Origin: Hypomyces perniciosus
Lineage: Eukaryota > Ascomycota > Sordariomycetes > Hypocreales > Hypocreaceae
DNA: 64,000 nucleotides
Direction: 5' to 3'
Assembly (NCBI GenBank): GCA_008477525.1
Contig: SPDT01000010.1
Location: 682,001 to 746,000 of the forward strand
Part shown: in pieces, positions 1-11,600 of the stretch
Layout: every line of letters starts with the position of its first letter
Position numbering within the stretch: the first letter of the stretch is position 1
Made by a program: the position numbers and the translations under genes
The notes under the pieces: model-generated
What the model was told of the DNA's origin: nothing
Seen by the model: the letters and a program-made list of their open reading frames with translations, nothing else
Database searches by the model: none

Positions 1-411
1 CGCGCTCTCATACTCCTGCCTCTGCGCTGTAGATACCTCCGCCACAATGTAGTAAGACAACGGACGGCCCCTGATCAGTCCTCCTTCTTGAGCCTGATTC
101 TCGTCTTCAAGCACCACCTTTGGCGCTGGGCCTGCCGTGCTAAACAGTCGGAACGCATAGCCCGCGTCTTCAGGTTCATTTTCTGGGTCAGAAACGAGTG
201 CCTCTTGAGATTTTGCAGACACTTTTATGGCCGCAGCTTGGCTCTGCGGTGGCGGACGGTAGCTGTCTTCATCCAGGCCCAGCGATTTTGCTATCTGCGC
301 ATTCAATCTCGCCTCCAGGTCTGCATCAACTTCTGCGCCATCGCTCCAGTCAGATTCATTTGACTGATTTAAGTCCTCCCGGCGAATTCTTCTCGATGAG
401 TTAGTTGCCAT
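1..411 (-). CDS. Conserved fungal protein, possibly DUF2011 family (partial, N-terminal 137 residues)
   Basis: The minus strand is open from an ATG at 411 to the window edge (137 codons, no stop), so the 3' part is missing. The start region is basic and polar (MATNSSRRIRREDL), then acidic (SDWSDGAEVDADLEARL). The later part contains YAFRLFS and RGRPLSYYIV. From memory this FRLF plus RPLSYY arrangement resembles the fungal DUF2011 family of unknown function; that is family recall, not a search result. There is no signal peptide or membrane segment. The downstream neighbour is AT-rich sequence, so this is probably the edge of a normal gene block lying to the left. The reading frame is secure; the family name is tentative. 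Confidence 0.7.
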   Translation of the reverse strand, partial: MATNSSRRIRREDLNQSNESDWSDGAEVDADLEARLNAQIAKSLGLDEDSYRPPPQSQAAAIKVSAKSQEALVSDPENEPEDAGYAFRLFSTAGPAPKVVLEDENQAQEGGLIRGRPLSYYIVAEVSTAQRQEYESA

Positions 412-2552
412 GATTCAAACGAACGATGCGCCAGCATGTCAGATCATACCTCTTCGCCTCAGGCAACTCAAACATGATGATGTGTAGTCTCTCGGCTGCG
501 CACCTCAGGCTCTCAATGAGATATAGTGATGACCTCGGAAATCCGGTAAACCCAATTAAATATAAATTTCACGGCCAGTAGTGTGCTGTGTCGGGGATAT
601 TCACCGTTGGTTATGATCCTGCTGTGGGCCAATTCAGCCAAGCAGCAACGAAAAGGCTGGAGAAAAATTGGGGGCTATTTTTTCATCTTATCTTATCTTA
701 TCTTAGTGTATTTCGTACAGACATCAACCTTCGACAGCCACAGGGAGCGTCAACGTGATATTACTTTAGAGAAACAAAACAACGTCCAAAAAAAATACAG
801 CTTTAGAAAACTATGAAAAGGGTATATCAGTTACCTTGTAATTGACCTCTAAACTCTTTTAGGTCTGTATTCTCTATTAGCCCCCCTATATTATCTAGCT
901 CTGTTTGCGCTGGATGTTGAGCCTACTAATGTTGGTTATCATTATTCATCTTCATTCACCTAAAGCTCCGGTACAACGACCAAAAGACCAGTGGCCCACT
1001 AATTTGGGTAGAAAATGACTATTACTACCTCGATTCTCTGGCTAATTTTGTGTCATCTAATTCTATTTCTGGCCCACAACAATCTTCCGAGCTTTGCCTA
1101 ATAACTAGGTACATCTTGGCACAGCTTTAGCGTGCGGATTTAAGAGAGTGAGACAATCATTACGCCGGCCACGCAGTCGGAAGAATAGTCAGACCAGGGA
1201 CTATATGCATCAAGTATATAATAAAGGAAGTCAAAGGCCTGTTATTTGAAGCAATTGTAGTGTGTTATTATAGCTAGGTATAGACGTTGCGTTGAGTGTT
1301 ACGTTCAGGGGCCACATTTGTGCCAGTACTACGGAGTACCAGCAGCTTTTATCTGTCTCAATAGTATTAACATAGCATTACATAGCATTACATACTCTTT
1401 ATAATTACCTCAACGCTAGGAGTATGCACTGAACCATGGCCTCCACTGTCGGGATATATGGCAAAAGAATGGGTCGCAGTTACATTTTACCAGGATTAAT
1501 CCTCGGAATAACGGACCTCTTGGGGAAGTGTGATGCTCAATAATAGTGGTCCACGACTAGGTTCACTTGGATTGCCCTATGTAAATAGATCCCTAAAAAC
1601 TCACCTCCTGGGATACATAGCAGCTAGCCGTTATTAACTACAACAACGTAATTTATACTAGATTATCAAGGCAATTCTCTAGGCAGCCAGCGGTCATCCT
1701 CACCATCCTCCACAGAGGCTATAGAGCTTATAGGGAAACGATATGATTGGAGGTCTTCTCCGACATACGCAGCTATCTAACCAGTTCCACAGTTATACAG
1801 CTGAATTTAGGAGAAGATCCATGTTGCTAGATGAGAAAATGGTGGCATTGGGCCCCAATATTAGTGCTTGAAACGTGAGGTTCTATGGACTTTGTATGAT
1901 TAGAGACGAATAAAAAGAATGCTAACTGGTCTTTTTGAGACTTAGCTCTGCGAGAGGATACTTATCCACTTAGATGTACCCCAATCTCCTGCCAGTATGA
2001 AGCACATTCTCCGGTTTATCCCCTATGAAATCCATTACTAAAACTTTACACTATTATGATCGTAAGGGGCATACTAAATAATCGGGCGATATACAACACA
2101 AAGGCCCAACTAGCTAGAGACAGGGGAGGGGGACATAGATGATCTGTGTGATGGCTACCAGCTAGTCTCACTTATGTAGTAGTAGTATGAGTAAGTGATG
2201 GAAGAGGAAGAGGAGAGAGTAAGCCTGGCGAGGTTAACCGGCGCCAGAGACTGTGTGTTTGATCCATAGACTTGGGAATATCCGTGAATTGTTTTTGTGA
2301 TCTCTTTTGGACTGTGCAACTGGATAACGTGCTTTGACTTAGGGAAGAAGAGAGGCGAGAAGCTTTGATGTAAAGGTCTTTTGCTGCTGACCTGTAGTAT
2401 CGGCACAAGAGAGAGCCTAATGATGCACAGTTGGCTTTGCGAGATATTCATCATCAAATAGTCATGTGCGGAAGCTGCGGATAGACTGGCAAGTAATTTT
2501 TTAGCTCTAAAACGTAATAATCGATCCTTTAGCTGACTGTGGAATATATACA
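412..2552. other. AT-rich gene-poor stretch
   Basis: No reading frame here looks like a protein. The sequence is AT-rich with scattered stops in all frames and short direct repeats, such as catagcatta in tandem near 1372-1391. The appearance is that of decayed repeat or intergenic DNA, possibly altered by repeat-induced point mutation, but no recognisable transposon motif survives. Open frames at 583-816 (plus) and 2155-2553 (minus) are short and low-complexity and are not called. Confidence 0.5.
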
Positions 2553-3107
2553 ATGCAATGGTATATATATTGTCTGAATTCTACTCCTGTCTTGACTCTC
2601 TACCATTCAACCAAACCAGACAGCATCTCAAGCATAATCTACTACATAAATCCCTACATCATATCCAAAACGGTGTCTTTTACTCTTTTCCTATCGACTT
2701 TAACAATCTTCACTGGAGCAAACGCTCTGGGCATCAATTGCGCAGGGAATGCTCGCTGTCCCGAGGCGCATCTCTACCAAACATCATACGACCATTACAG
2801 AGCAATTATGAGCATCCCCGATGATCGTTGGTATAAAAATAAGGAACATATCTCCTGCTACAGTATTCGGACTACCGCCCCCGGGGCCGTTCCATCATAT
2901 ATCTCTACCTGCAGCTTTCTCCAGAACACTGGCGGTGCTCCTGGGCGCGTTATCAAAACCCTGATTCCTTACCTCAAGGACAAGTGCGGGTTATGCGGCA
3001 GCGTGCCTTATTATTATCCCCAGGGAAATAATAACGTCAAGGACGGAGAATTGACTATTAATTTTGTCGATAATAAGGAGGCGGGATCGTGCTATGGGGC
3101 ATGTTAA
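2553..3107 (+). CDS. KP4 killer-toxin-like small secreted cysteine-rich protein
   Basis: A 184-codon frame whose C-terminal ~125 residues look like the KP4 family, first known from a virus of corn smut and later found as chromosomal genes in many ascomycetes. Visible hallmarks are a start GINC just after a hydrophobic segment ending in GANA, a CGLCGSVP motif, a GELTINFV strand and a terminal cysteine, with eight cysteines in the presumed mature part. Family members are secreted and thought to act on calcium channels of competing fungi; that role here is inference. About 40 residues precede the hydrophobic signal-like segment and no ATG lies directly before it, so the true start, or an upstream intron, is uncertain, and the gene could be inactive. 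It stands alone in AT-rich DNA. Confidence 0.72.
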   Translation: MQWYIYCLNSTPVLTLYHSTKPDSISSIIYYINPYIISKTVSFTLFLSTLTIFTGANALGINCAGNARCPEAHLYQTSYDHYRAIMSIPDDRWYKNKEHISCYSIRTTAPGAVPSYISTCSFLQNTGGAPGRVIKTLIPYLKDKCGLCGSVPYYYPQGNNNVKDGELTINFVDNKEAGSCYGAC

Positions 3108-3891
3108 AGAACTGTTGGATAATACGGATATTCTTGTCGGAATCAGTGGCTGGTTGAGTTACTGGAATATGTACATATTCTGTATGGATTCAGTTAGGGA
3201 TCAGAGGTATTGTACTATTCGTTGCTTGTATGCAATTTGATTAAATCCAAGATGTTGATGAAGGTAGAAGAGAACAAAGCTTGTTCATAGTTTGTGGTTT
3301 GTACCTAGTAACTAGCCGAAGCTAATAAAATGGCCGAAATTCTCTGATACTATTGGAAATAACACTGTTAATTAAAAAAAAAAAAAAACTCCGAAGATGT
3401 CACTGTACACAGCAGTACAGATGAGTAAGACAAGTACATACACGTGAGGCGGCGAGGTCTGATCATGTGGAACTCCAACATCAAACGATACTCTGTATCT
3501 CTTCAAGACAAATGCTCCTCTGACTATCAAATTCCACATATTCCTTATTCGTGGTATCTTGGTATTTCCCATTAACGACATTGCTTCATGCTCATGATCC
3601 CAGTTACCCATCGTGGCCCGAAACGCCACTCCCAACTATGAGCTCAAAGCACTCCGCCGCTTTATCAGATATCGCCACCCAAGGCACTCCTGTTAACACG
3701 CCAAATCCGCCCAAACATTATCACACATGATTTCAAATCAGATAGTAGGAAAGTTTTTTACACAAGAATATCGACAAAGGCAAGAGAAGAAGAAGAAAAG
3801 GGAAGTGTACAACGCGGCTCAGTCAATCGACCGTCCCAGGGGAGTCGTTGGAACCAGCACAAGGCTTCTCGCACAAACTGCATTCTTGATC
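3108..3891. other. Intergenic region downstream of KP4-like gene
   Basis: This is the spacer between the KP4-like gene (plus) and the 3' end of the NDT80-family gene (minus), so both genes point into it. It has a poly-A run at about 3374-3388 and no frame that reads like a protein. It presumably holds both 3' ends; no further signal was recognised. Confidence 0.5.
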
Positions 3892-5954
3892 TCAGCTCGC
3901 AGTCCAGGAATAGTTGTTTATGGGTTCGAACGGTTCTCGGGGCTCAGACTTGACAGCCGTTGCATTTGGCGCTCCGACTTTGTATGGCTCATGAGGAACA
4001 GAGTATGGCCGTGCTTCGTTGCTCGAATATGCTGCACTCGAGCTGTTGTGGCCGGTCGTTGTTGCTGCCCACGTATTTGATGATGGGTAATAATCCCTTG
4101 AGGGCGCTGAGCTCGGCGCAGAAGACCCATATCGATACTCGGGCGATTCGCCGTTGGAAATGGGGCTGGCGCTGTGAACAGATTGCTGACCTGCATGTCT
4201 GGGACTCTTGGTCGGTCGGCAATGGTCGACATATCGAGGAATGCTCAGAGCACTTTCCTGGCTGCTCAGCGCTGGCGTGTTGCCGGATGGCCGGGGTCCT
4301 GAAATAGGTTGCACATAGGTATATTGCCCACGGCCTGACGATGACTGCTCTGTGGAGGCCAAGGGATGCGGGACGGGCGAAATTGATGTCTGGAGAGGCA
4401 ACGCATGAGCCTCAGCAGCGAAATGCGACGTGCCGGGAATCTTGGAGTAAGGGTCGGCTCCCATAGAAGTCGCGGGGTAACCTGGACTGGAAGCAGGGAC
4501 TTGAGGTATTGAGTTGTTGCCGCTCTGGTTCCAAGCTGGATAAGTGCTGTTCCAATTAATTAGTCCATTGTCTCGGTATCGAGGCCACAGAGAAAGTTGA
4601 TAACTTCTGCTGCAGTCACTGGAGGGAGTAAACAGGAGGGTGGTTCTTACTTGGACCTTATGGGACTCAGTTGCCCGCCAGGCACCTTTGAGGGGCTAAA
4701 TAGGAAATTCGACCTCGGTACCTGTATGTCGGCACTCCTTTTGATCTCGGGATGCTTCACAATCAATGTTCCAGCAACGACACCCAAACCAGTTTCCACA
4801 AGGGCCTGGCCTCTCGAGCCTGCGCTGGATCCCAGCAGAGCAATTTCTTTCCGAGCCTGGAAATTGCGTGGGCTACGACCTCGTACCACAATGGGAGAAG
4901 TTATGGACTCTGTTAGGACAACCTTGGTGTTGTCTGCTAAGGTTCCGTAGACCTTGAGGTGAAGTACAAAGTGCTGCTGGAGTTCTTTGCGTCGGCCGTT
5001 GTTTGCCGTGGCCCTGCGAGTGCAGTATTAGTATTAATACTCTGATGATCAGTAGGGGGGCGAGAGTTCAAAAACACACATTCTAAATTGCAGCCGACGC
5101 CAACCGACGGGGTAAACGGCGTATTCTCCATCAGGCTCGGAACCGTCATCCTGGAAGGGTATCAAGGGCAGCGCCGAGGGTTCTTGATCTGGGCTCTGGC
5201 TGGTGTCAGGGGAGTTGGGCGGAGGTGTCTTCCATGGAATGACGATGAGTCGAACGGGGTTTCCATCAACGGATTCAATGGCTGAGATGGCGACCTCCAT
5301 TTCGGATACTGGTATGCTCTGGTTGTTCTCGTTGACCACGGATATTTGCCCCCTTGGGGTAACCAAAGAACCACTAATCTGGAATAGGTTTCTCCGGTAA
5401 CAAGTCAACTCGGGCTGCAGAGTAGTGCCATCGCTAGTGGTAGATGGCATTTCTGACAGAAAGAACATGCCGTGCAGCTGAGCGGATAGCTCCAGATGCT
5501 GTATCTGGCCCTGTTGGTTGACAATCGTGTGTCTGTCTTGCGTTCTCATGAAGTACAAGAGTTTGTGATCTTGGTTCACTGTCAGCTTGGAGCCATCGTC
5601 TCTCAGGTCCTGAACTATCTCCTGATAAGCGGCTGGTTCGGTTTGCGAGAAAGTCCTCTTCAGATTGGGATGGCTGTGCTGAGCAGATGCGCTTGGTTGG
5701 GGGTGACGGCCATAAGGGGCGGGTTCTTCTTGAGGGTACCGGCCATAAGGGTAGGGCTGATCATGGCCGCTTCGAGGCCGTCCTTGGAGCGATGGTACTG
5801 AAGCCGAACTGTGGAAGCCTGAGTCCATGGCGGCGGTATTGAGTCTGTTGGACAAGTGTGCTGATGCGTTGTAGTTGGACCAGAAGCTGGAATGGCCAGA
5901 TTCTCCTCCTCGGAGGTCTGTCATGGTCGGTGGATATGCCGTTGCTGTCATCAT
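3892..5954 (-). CDS. NDT80/PhoG-domain transcription factor (VIB-1/XprG family)
   Basis: Model of three exons: 5954-5080, 5013-4651 and 4609-3892, with introns of 66 and 41 nt whose phases agree, giving 651 residues. The NDT80-type DNA-binding domain starts near residue 135 with LLYFMRTQDRHTIV, continues through PELTCYRRNLFQISGS, IESVDGNP and IPWKTPP, and after the first intron through ATANNGRRKELQQHFV and VRGRSPRNFQ. The C-terminal 250 residues are Ser/Pro-rich and low-complexity. Relatives in Neurospora and Aspergillus (VIB-1, FSD-1, XprG) control heterokaryon incompatibility, sexual development, and the response to carbon or nitrogen starvation including secreted proteases. Which paralogue this is cannot be settled here. 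The 41-nt second intron is short, so that junction is the weakest part. Confidence 0.85.
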
Positions 5955-7620
5955 GGGCGCATGTCCCCCTGGACTTGGTATTCTTTACAAAAGACTGTGA
6001 TGGCGGAAACTTCAAAGGATACTGAATGAAACGATTGGGAAACGATGGACAGGAAGAAGAAGCGAGGTGGGAAGTACAACAGGTATACTTGTAGACGAAT
6101 GGAGCCCTTGGACGGCAGATGATGGAGGGGAGTGGCTGGTGAGTAGATTTAAAAGGTCCGGCACTGTCCCAGGGGCGGATACCGATCCTACATAATACAA
6201 CCTCGCACGTCCGTAGATGAATGGATGAGATGGGGTTAGCTAGGTCCGGTGAGAGAGCGGTCCTTGCACCACAGGTACGGGATCTAATAAGGCCTTACTC
6301 TCCGAGGTCCAGGAAGATTAATCCACTCCGGACCGTCATCATCTCTGTGTAGTACTAGTACTACTCGGAGAGAGAGAACTAAAATACTAGGGCCAAATTA
6401 GCAACAATTCGGGGGCTCTTCAACACAAGAAGCGGGCCAGCTTGTGAAGAAAAAAAACCTGAGCCCACTGAGCCCAGTAAGTTGCCGTGCATGCAGCTGT
6501 TCTTGGAAGGAGAACCGGGGTGGGCTGCGGCAACGGGGAGGGGAGGGGGGCGTCGAACTCGGATCTCGTAGAAATACTAGGACGCCTTTCCCGGGGTTCC
6601 TTGTGACTTTTTTTGGCCTCACATCCAGTATGATTAATTCGTACGTACCTATGGATATCTTTGTCCAGGTAATTGTAACCTGGCATTGTATCATCTTGTT
6701 GAGGATTTTCCAACCATCATGTCTCGTGGGTGCGTGCAATTTTGGAGTCCATGTCCAGGTGCTGTGACCTTTACTTTTCTCTCTTCTGCTTCCTTCGTTC
6801 TTTGCCAATGCGTAGGTGAAACCCGAGAGTACTCGTAGATAATCCGTCAATCAATAATCATCCTGATCATTCTCACTGCCAGCGGCGGGGGCAAGTGGCC
6901 GTTTGATTCGAGACAATAACAACGATGGGTGGCGTATGAGCAAAAGTTTGTCCCCTAGGTAGTCTGTTGGTGGGCCGCGAGAAGAGCCGAATGGTCATTC
7001 AACCAATTATTCAAGAGAAAGCCGCTTTCCCTGCTTTTGATAAGGGAGCCTTGTGCTTTTCATGCACCCCTTCCACCTTCTTACATACAAGTGCATGTAT
7101 GCAAACGTACCTAGGCTTTCTCGGGGGCTTTTTGTTAGTGGTCCATGCTAACCCTGCTAGCACGCATATATGTATAAAATAAACATGACAGCCCATCAAT
7201 CTCACGTTGAAGTGTTAATGTATACGAACTGCTGCACGTACCGAGTGATGGGGGGTTCTGCCGAGGCGTGTCAGGGGTGCCTGATGACTGGCGCAGCGTC
7301 GCAAATGGATCCAGAGGCCACCAAAGAGAAGCCGTTACTTCGCTCGGTAAGGCCAAGAGGCCAAGTCCACAGGCTAGGTAGGGTGTGGTCCGTCTTGTCC
7401 ATTTTGGAGGGGCAATTCGCCGGCCGTGGAGGGACGCATTCCGGAACCTAGCGAACCAGAGACATGCAATGGTCCGCACGTTTCTAGAAGACGGCCGTTA
7501 TTAGGACAGGCGCGCGAACGAGGGTGGGGGAGTGAATCGTGTGAAGACCAGGTATTGGCTGCAGGCCAAGACAAAGACCGGGCTAGGCAACAGAGAGGTA
7601 GCGAGGCAAGACAGGGCCGA

Positions 7621-7708
7621 GCAGGGCAAGACAAGACAAGACAAGTCAAGACAAGACAAGACAAGTCAAGACAAGTCAAAGTCAATACAAGACAAACCAA
7701 GCCAAGAC
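7621..7708. repeat. Imperfect pentanucleotide tandem repeat
   Basis: The unit is ACAAG/TCAAG, repeated about 15 times with drift (acaagacaagtcaag). The flanks hold looser copies beginning near 7564. It has no coding value, although it keeps frames open in all three plus-strand phases. Confidence 0.9.
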
Positions 7709-8594
7709 GCCGGCCTAGGGTTTGGCTCAAAACAGGGGGGGTGGTGGAGGCGCACATTGACGGCCTGGGCGAAATCCTTGCAGAGAGAGAATGCAGCCAC
7801 AGTACAATACATAATACTACTCGTAAGCTCCGGGGAGTCGCCAGGCCTCCAAACAGACTAGTACATAATAGTACTATTCGAATCGTATGTAGTACTACGA
7901 GTACTTCGTACCTCTGTGGAAATCGAAACCTTGCGGCAGATGTATGGACAAGGATATGGGACACCCAGAGTGGAGGTAATAAATCACCAGCATACTCCGT
8001 ACGTTGTCAGTTGTCTTCCGGCGGTGCCGCGAATTAGCGCCCGAAAAACAAGACTCGAACAAAAAGGACTGAATATTATTATTTGGGGAGATTGTTTTGC
8101 CGGCGCGGCGCCGAGTCTCCCCGTCCGGATACGGATAGGTGGTGGCGATGGGGCGTGCGCAAGACGTCCGTCTATGGCCCAGTTATTATTAGCGTCCGTC
8201 CGATCAGTGTGTCAAGCGGCTAGAATGGCAGATTGCTCGATACTAATACTAGTAGTATATTAGCGGCGGCACTGGCGAGCGGACGGCGGCTTCAACACGA
8301 CTGCCGCCGGGGGCGATGCTACTATCGCCGATAGGCCTGGCAAGGGGGGGTTGCTGACGGCATCACTGGCATCTTTAGGAAGCGCGAAGTCGTCATGGGT
8401 GGGTGGGCTTGAGATGGGTGACGGTGGGGCGACTTCTGACTATGTTGTGCCTTGTGTGCGAGTCGCTTGTTGACAATATTGCGAACATTACTCCGTACGA
8501 GTACTCGTAGTAGTATGCCCTTGGGACGGGTATGTCCGCTCTTGGAGGGGGGCGTTCCTTGTCGAGCGTCTCGGATAGCAGTCGAGGGTTGCAG

Positions 8595-8643
8595 ATGTGT
8601 GTGTGTGCGTGTGTGTGTGCGTGTGTGTGTGCGTGTGTGTGTG
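8595..8643. repeat. (TG)n microsatellite with periodic C
   Basis: A GT run is interrupted every ten bases by a C (gtgtgtgtgc), so the real unit is a decanucleotide repeated about four times. Confidence 0.9.
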
Positions 8644-11600
8644 AATGTGCGCGTGATGAATCTCTCTGGGCGTTATCGGGGACAGATAGAGAGCAGACAG
8701 AGCACGCCTTCAGGCCGTGTGCCCTCACGCTCGTAGCTCGTGATTTGCTGCACTTGCAGGACGTGTCTTTGAATTGTCAGAGTTGTGGCGTCCAAGTGCG
8801 CAACGGCGCGGTAGGTAGAAAAGAATTGAAATTTCATCCTAGCAGTATTAGTACTAGGTACAGCGACAAATGCGGAGGCGGTCGAGCACACGTATTGCCA
8901 AATGGGGCAACTACGGCCGTGGAGATGCGCACTAGCAAGGGTAAAGAAAAGAAAGGGGGCCGCCCGAAAATAAAGAGGTTTTTGGTTGTAGATCTGCGAT
9001 GAAGCTGGGGTCAGCAGCCTTCTGCAGCTCCACCAGCGACAAGGCACATGGCCGTTGAAGACACAACTTGTGCAGGTCTTTGCTGGAGTTGCACAAAGCA
9101 TCCATCAGCAATGTGTACATATTACACTGCTTGTGGTTTGGAGCAGTGATAGACAGGTGTGGAGTGAAAGGTGTTCATCAAGGATCCATCACGTGCGTCA
9201 TCCATCCATCATGATAGTAGATAGTAGTACAAAAGCAGTAGTACTACTCGTACTACAGTAATGTGATTATGCCACGCGTGACTTGAATGCACCTCTTTCA
9301 CCTAAAAAAGGTTAGGCAACGTGCCGGACGGTGGGAAGAGACAGGAATAAACAAACAGGGAAAAAAACAAACTTGAAACTTGGTTTGGATTACTACGAGT
9401 AAGGTAGGTACGAGTAATACTACTACTACTACTACTCGTACTACTACCGCATTCATCTGTGGCTGCCTCCGCAACTGTCCGTGCTGCTCCTCTCCTCGTA
9501 TCTACTTTGTACATACAACATCCACACCACATACTTCGTAGGTACGTCTTATCTAGGCACCTTGATGATGACAGCTAGCAATGACTCGATCTCCATGGTC
9601 GTCGCTGCAAAGGCCTGCAACGACAAAACAAAACAACAACTGCAACAGGGTTGGTTGGCGTGCACGGCCCTGCCGTCACATCACCCCCGCACCTGTGTAA
9701 AGCCACCAGGGCCAATCAAGGGCCCAAGCGAAAGAGAGGGAGAAAAAAAGACGCGCCCAACAAAAATTCCGAGCATGAAGCATCCATCGTGGTCTATGCC
9801 GTTGCGGGTTGACCTCCGCACAAACACCCGTACTCGTACGAGTAGTTCCATCAGTCTACTCCGTAAGGTTATTAGGATTAGGATTAGACGTCCCCTTTCC
9901 CTGAACCATGTTGGAGTTGGAGTATATGTGATTGTACGTCTCATAATACAGCAGCATAATAAACGCCCTACGAGTAAGGACCTCTTGGCGTTGCGGCAAT
10001 TTCCACGCCCATCTTCCTGCTGATGGATATATGTATACTACTATGCTTGCATCCAAGGCACGCATGCATGCACTTCGGGAGAAAAGGAGCCGTCAACTCT
10101 CATAAATTTTGTACATAGGCCTACTCGTACCTATCTATGCATGCGGAGTGAAATGTGCAATTTCTATAGGCTGTTCGAGGGCAGGTTACCTTCGGAAAAC
10201 AGCCCATGTCCTCCGTAGCCTGCCATCCTCTCCCGTCTCCCTGCAGGCATCAGTGGAAAACTTTATCGCAGCATGGGTACCTAGTCGTGTGCCCACGCCA
10301 GGCGCGAGTACAACTGTAGCATCCGGGAGGCTCGCCCTTATACGAAGTACATACAACTTGTGCAGGCATCGTTGTGCCGTTTGTAATTTGATAATTCTTC
10401 TGAATCTTAGTAGGTTGGGTGCTATTAATATGGCTAACTCTATCCTTACCTCCTTCCTCCTTCTATCTGATTTGAGACAAAACACTCGAATAGTGCCGAG
10501 CCGCCTTGTACATGATACCTGCCCGGTGATTTTTGCACAGAATGAAATGAATTACTAGGTACCTAGTAGTACTTTGTGCTTCGTACATTTAGGAGTACTA
10601 GTCCGAAGTACTACTTCGTAGTGATACATAGGTACCCAGCAGGGCTGCGCTCAACGGCCCTGGCTCCGCACATACCCCACACTTATATTCGCACACTGTA
10701 CTTCGTACATGGCAATACAGGTAATTACTCCGTACTCCGTACTCCGTCGAGGTAGGTAGGTACCTTTGTCGACAGGTCTTCTTTTCTCGAAAATCCTTCT
10801 TCGCCCTCCTTCACCCCATGCAAAGGCCTCCCAAACTCGCAGGCTCCCTCTTACTACCACAACTACAACAGCTACTACAACTACTACTGCTACCTCTCGA
10901 CACTACCAATTCCTTTCTCGAATCTGGAGTTGCGACGATCCTCCAAGCGCGCGCCCACTCCCCCCGTTGTTGTCCGTTCGCACCGGGCCTTTTCTTGTCA
11001 CCGATGTAACCATCAGGGGCACGTTGGGGGCCATATTCGAGATCTGGCTGTCCAGGGCGCCTGTCCTCATCGCGATGGCGTTAACAACTGTGCAGATGGG
11101 TTACTTCCCGCGTCCCTCCCCCGCCCACATGCTCTTCTTTTGTCGCTCATATCCTGGACGTCCCACGCGATTGACTGCCACCTGCGCTGCTACCCCCCGG
11201 AAGTGTTCCACTGTACGGAGTACGACGCTGGGGTGTTATTAGTATCGGCGAGGGACTGAGGGGCCTGAGGGGGCCTGAGGGGCCAGAATACTACGAGTAG
11301 TCACTGGTACGTCGCACTGAGGAGTCGGTTGTCTTAGGCCGATCTGGCTGACACGCTTCGCCATTTGTTACAGGTATTAGTACTACGACTACTAGAATGT
11401 ACTCGTACGAGTACTGTTCCGTTGCATGCATCTGTCTCCACCAATGGAGTCGGATGCCTCGACGTACTATCTACATACCGACATGCTACGACATGCACTC
11501 GCCCCAATCTATTCTGCATCTATATCCTGCATCTCGTCTGGGGCCATCTATCATTTGCAGATATCAGGGCTTGGGAGAATAAATTATTACGCCCTACGAG

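Noticed and set aside
2155..2553. 132-codon minus-strand frame facing the KP4-like gene
   Set aside because: Ser/Leu/Tyr-rich composition typical of AT-rich antisense DNA; no motif or supporting structure.
3372..3635. 87-codon minus-strand frame
   Set aside because: Begins within normal intergenic DNA and ends in the poly-A tract; no protein features.
7426..8037. Long plus-strand frame rich in Lys/Thr/Arg/Gln
   Set aside because: Most of it is translation of the ACAAG/TCAAG tandem repeat; all three frames stay open there, which is a composition effect.
10766..11242. 158-codon plus-strand frame with Thr/Ala runs
   Set aside because: The runs come from an ACT/ACA repeat; the rest has no domain-like or conserved-looking segment.
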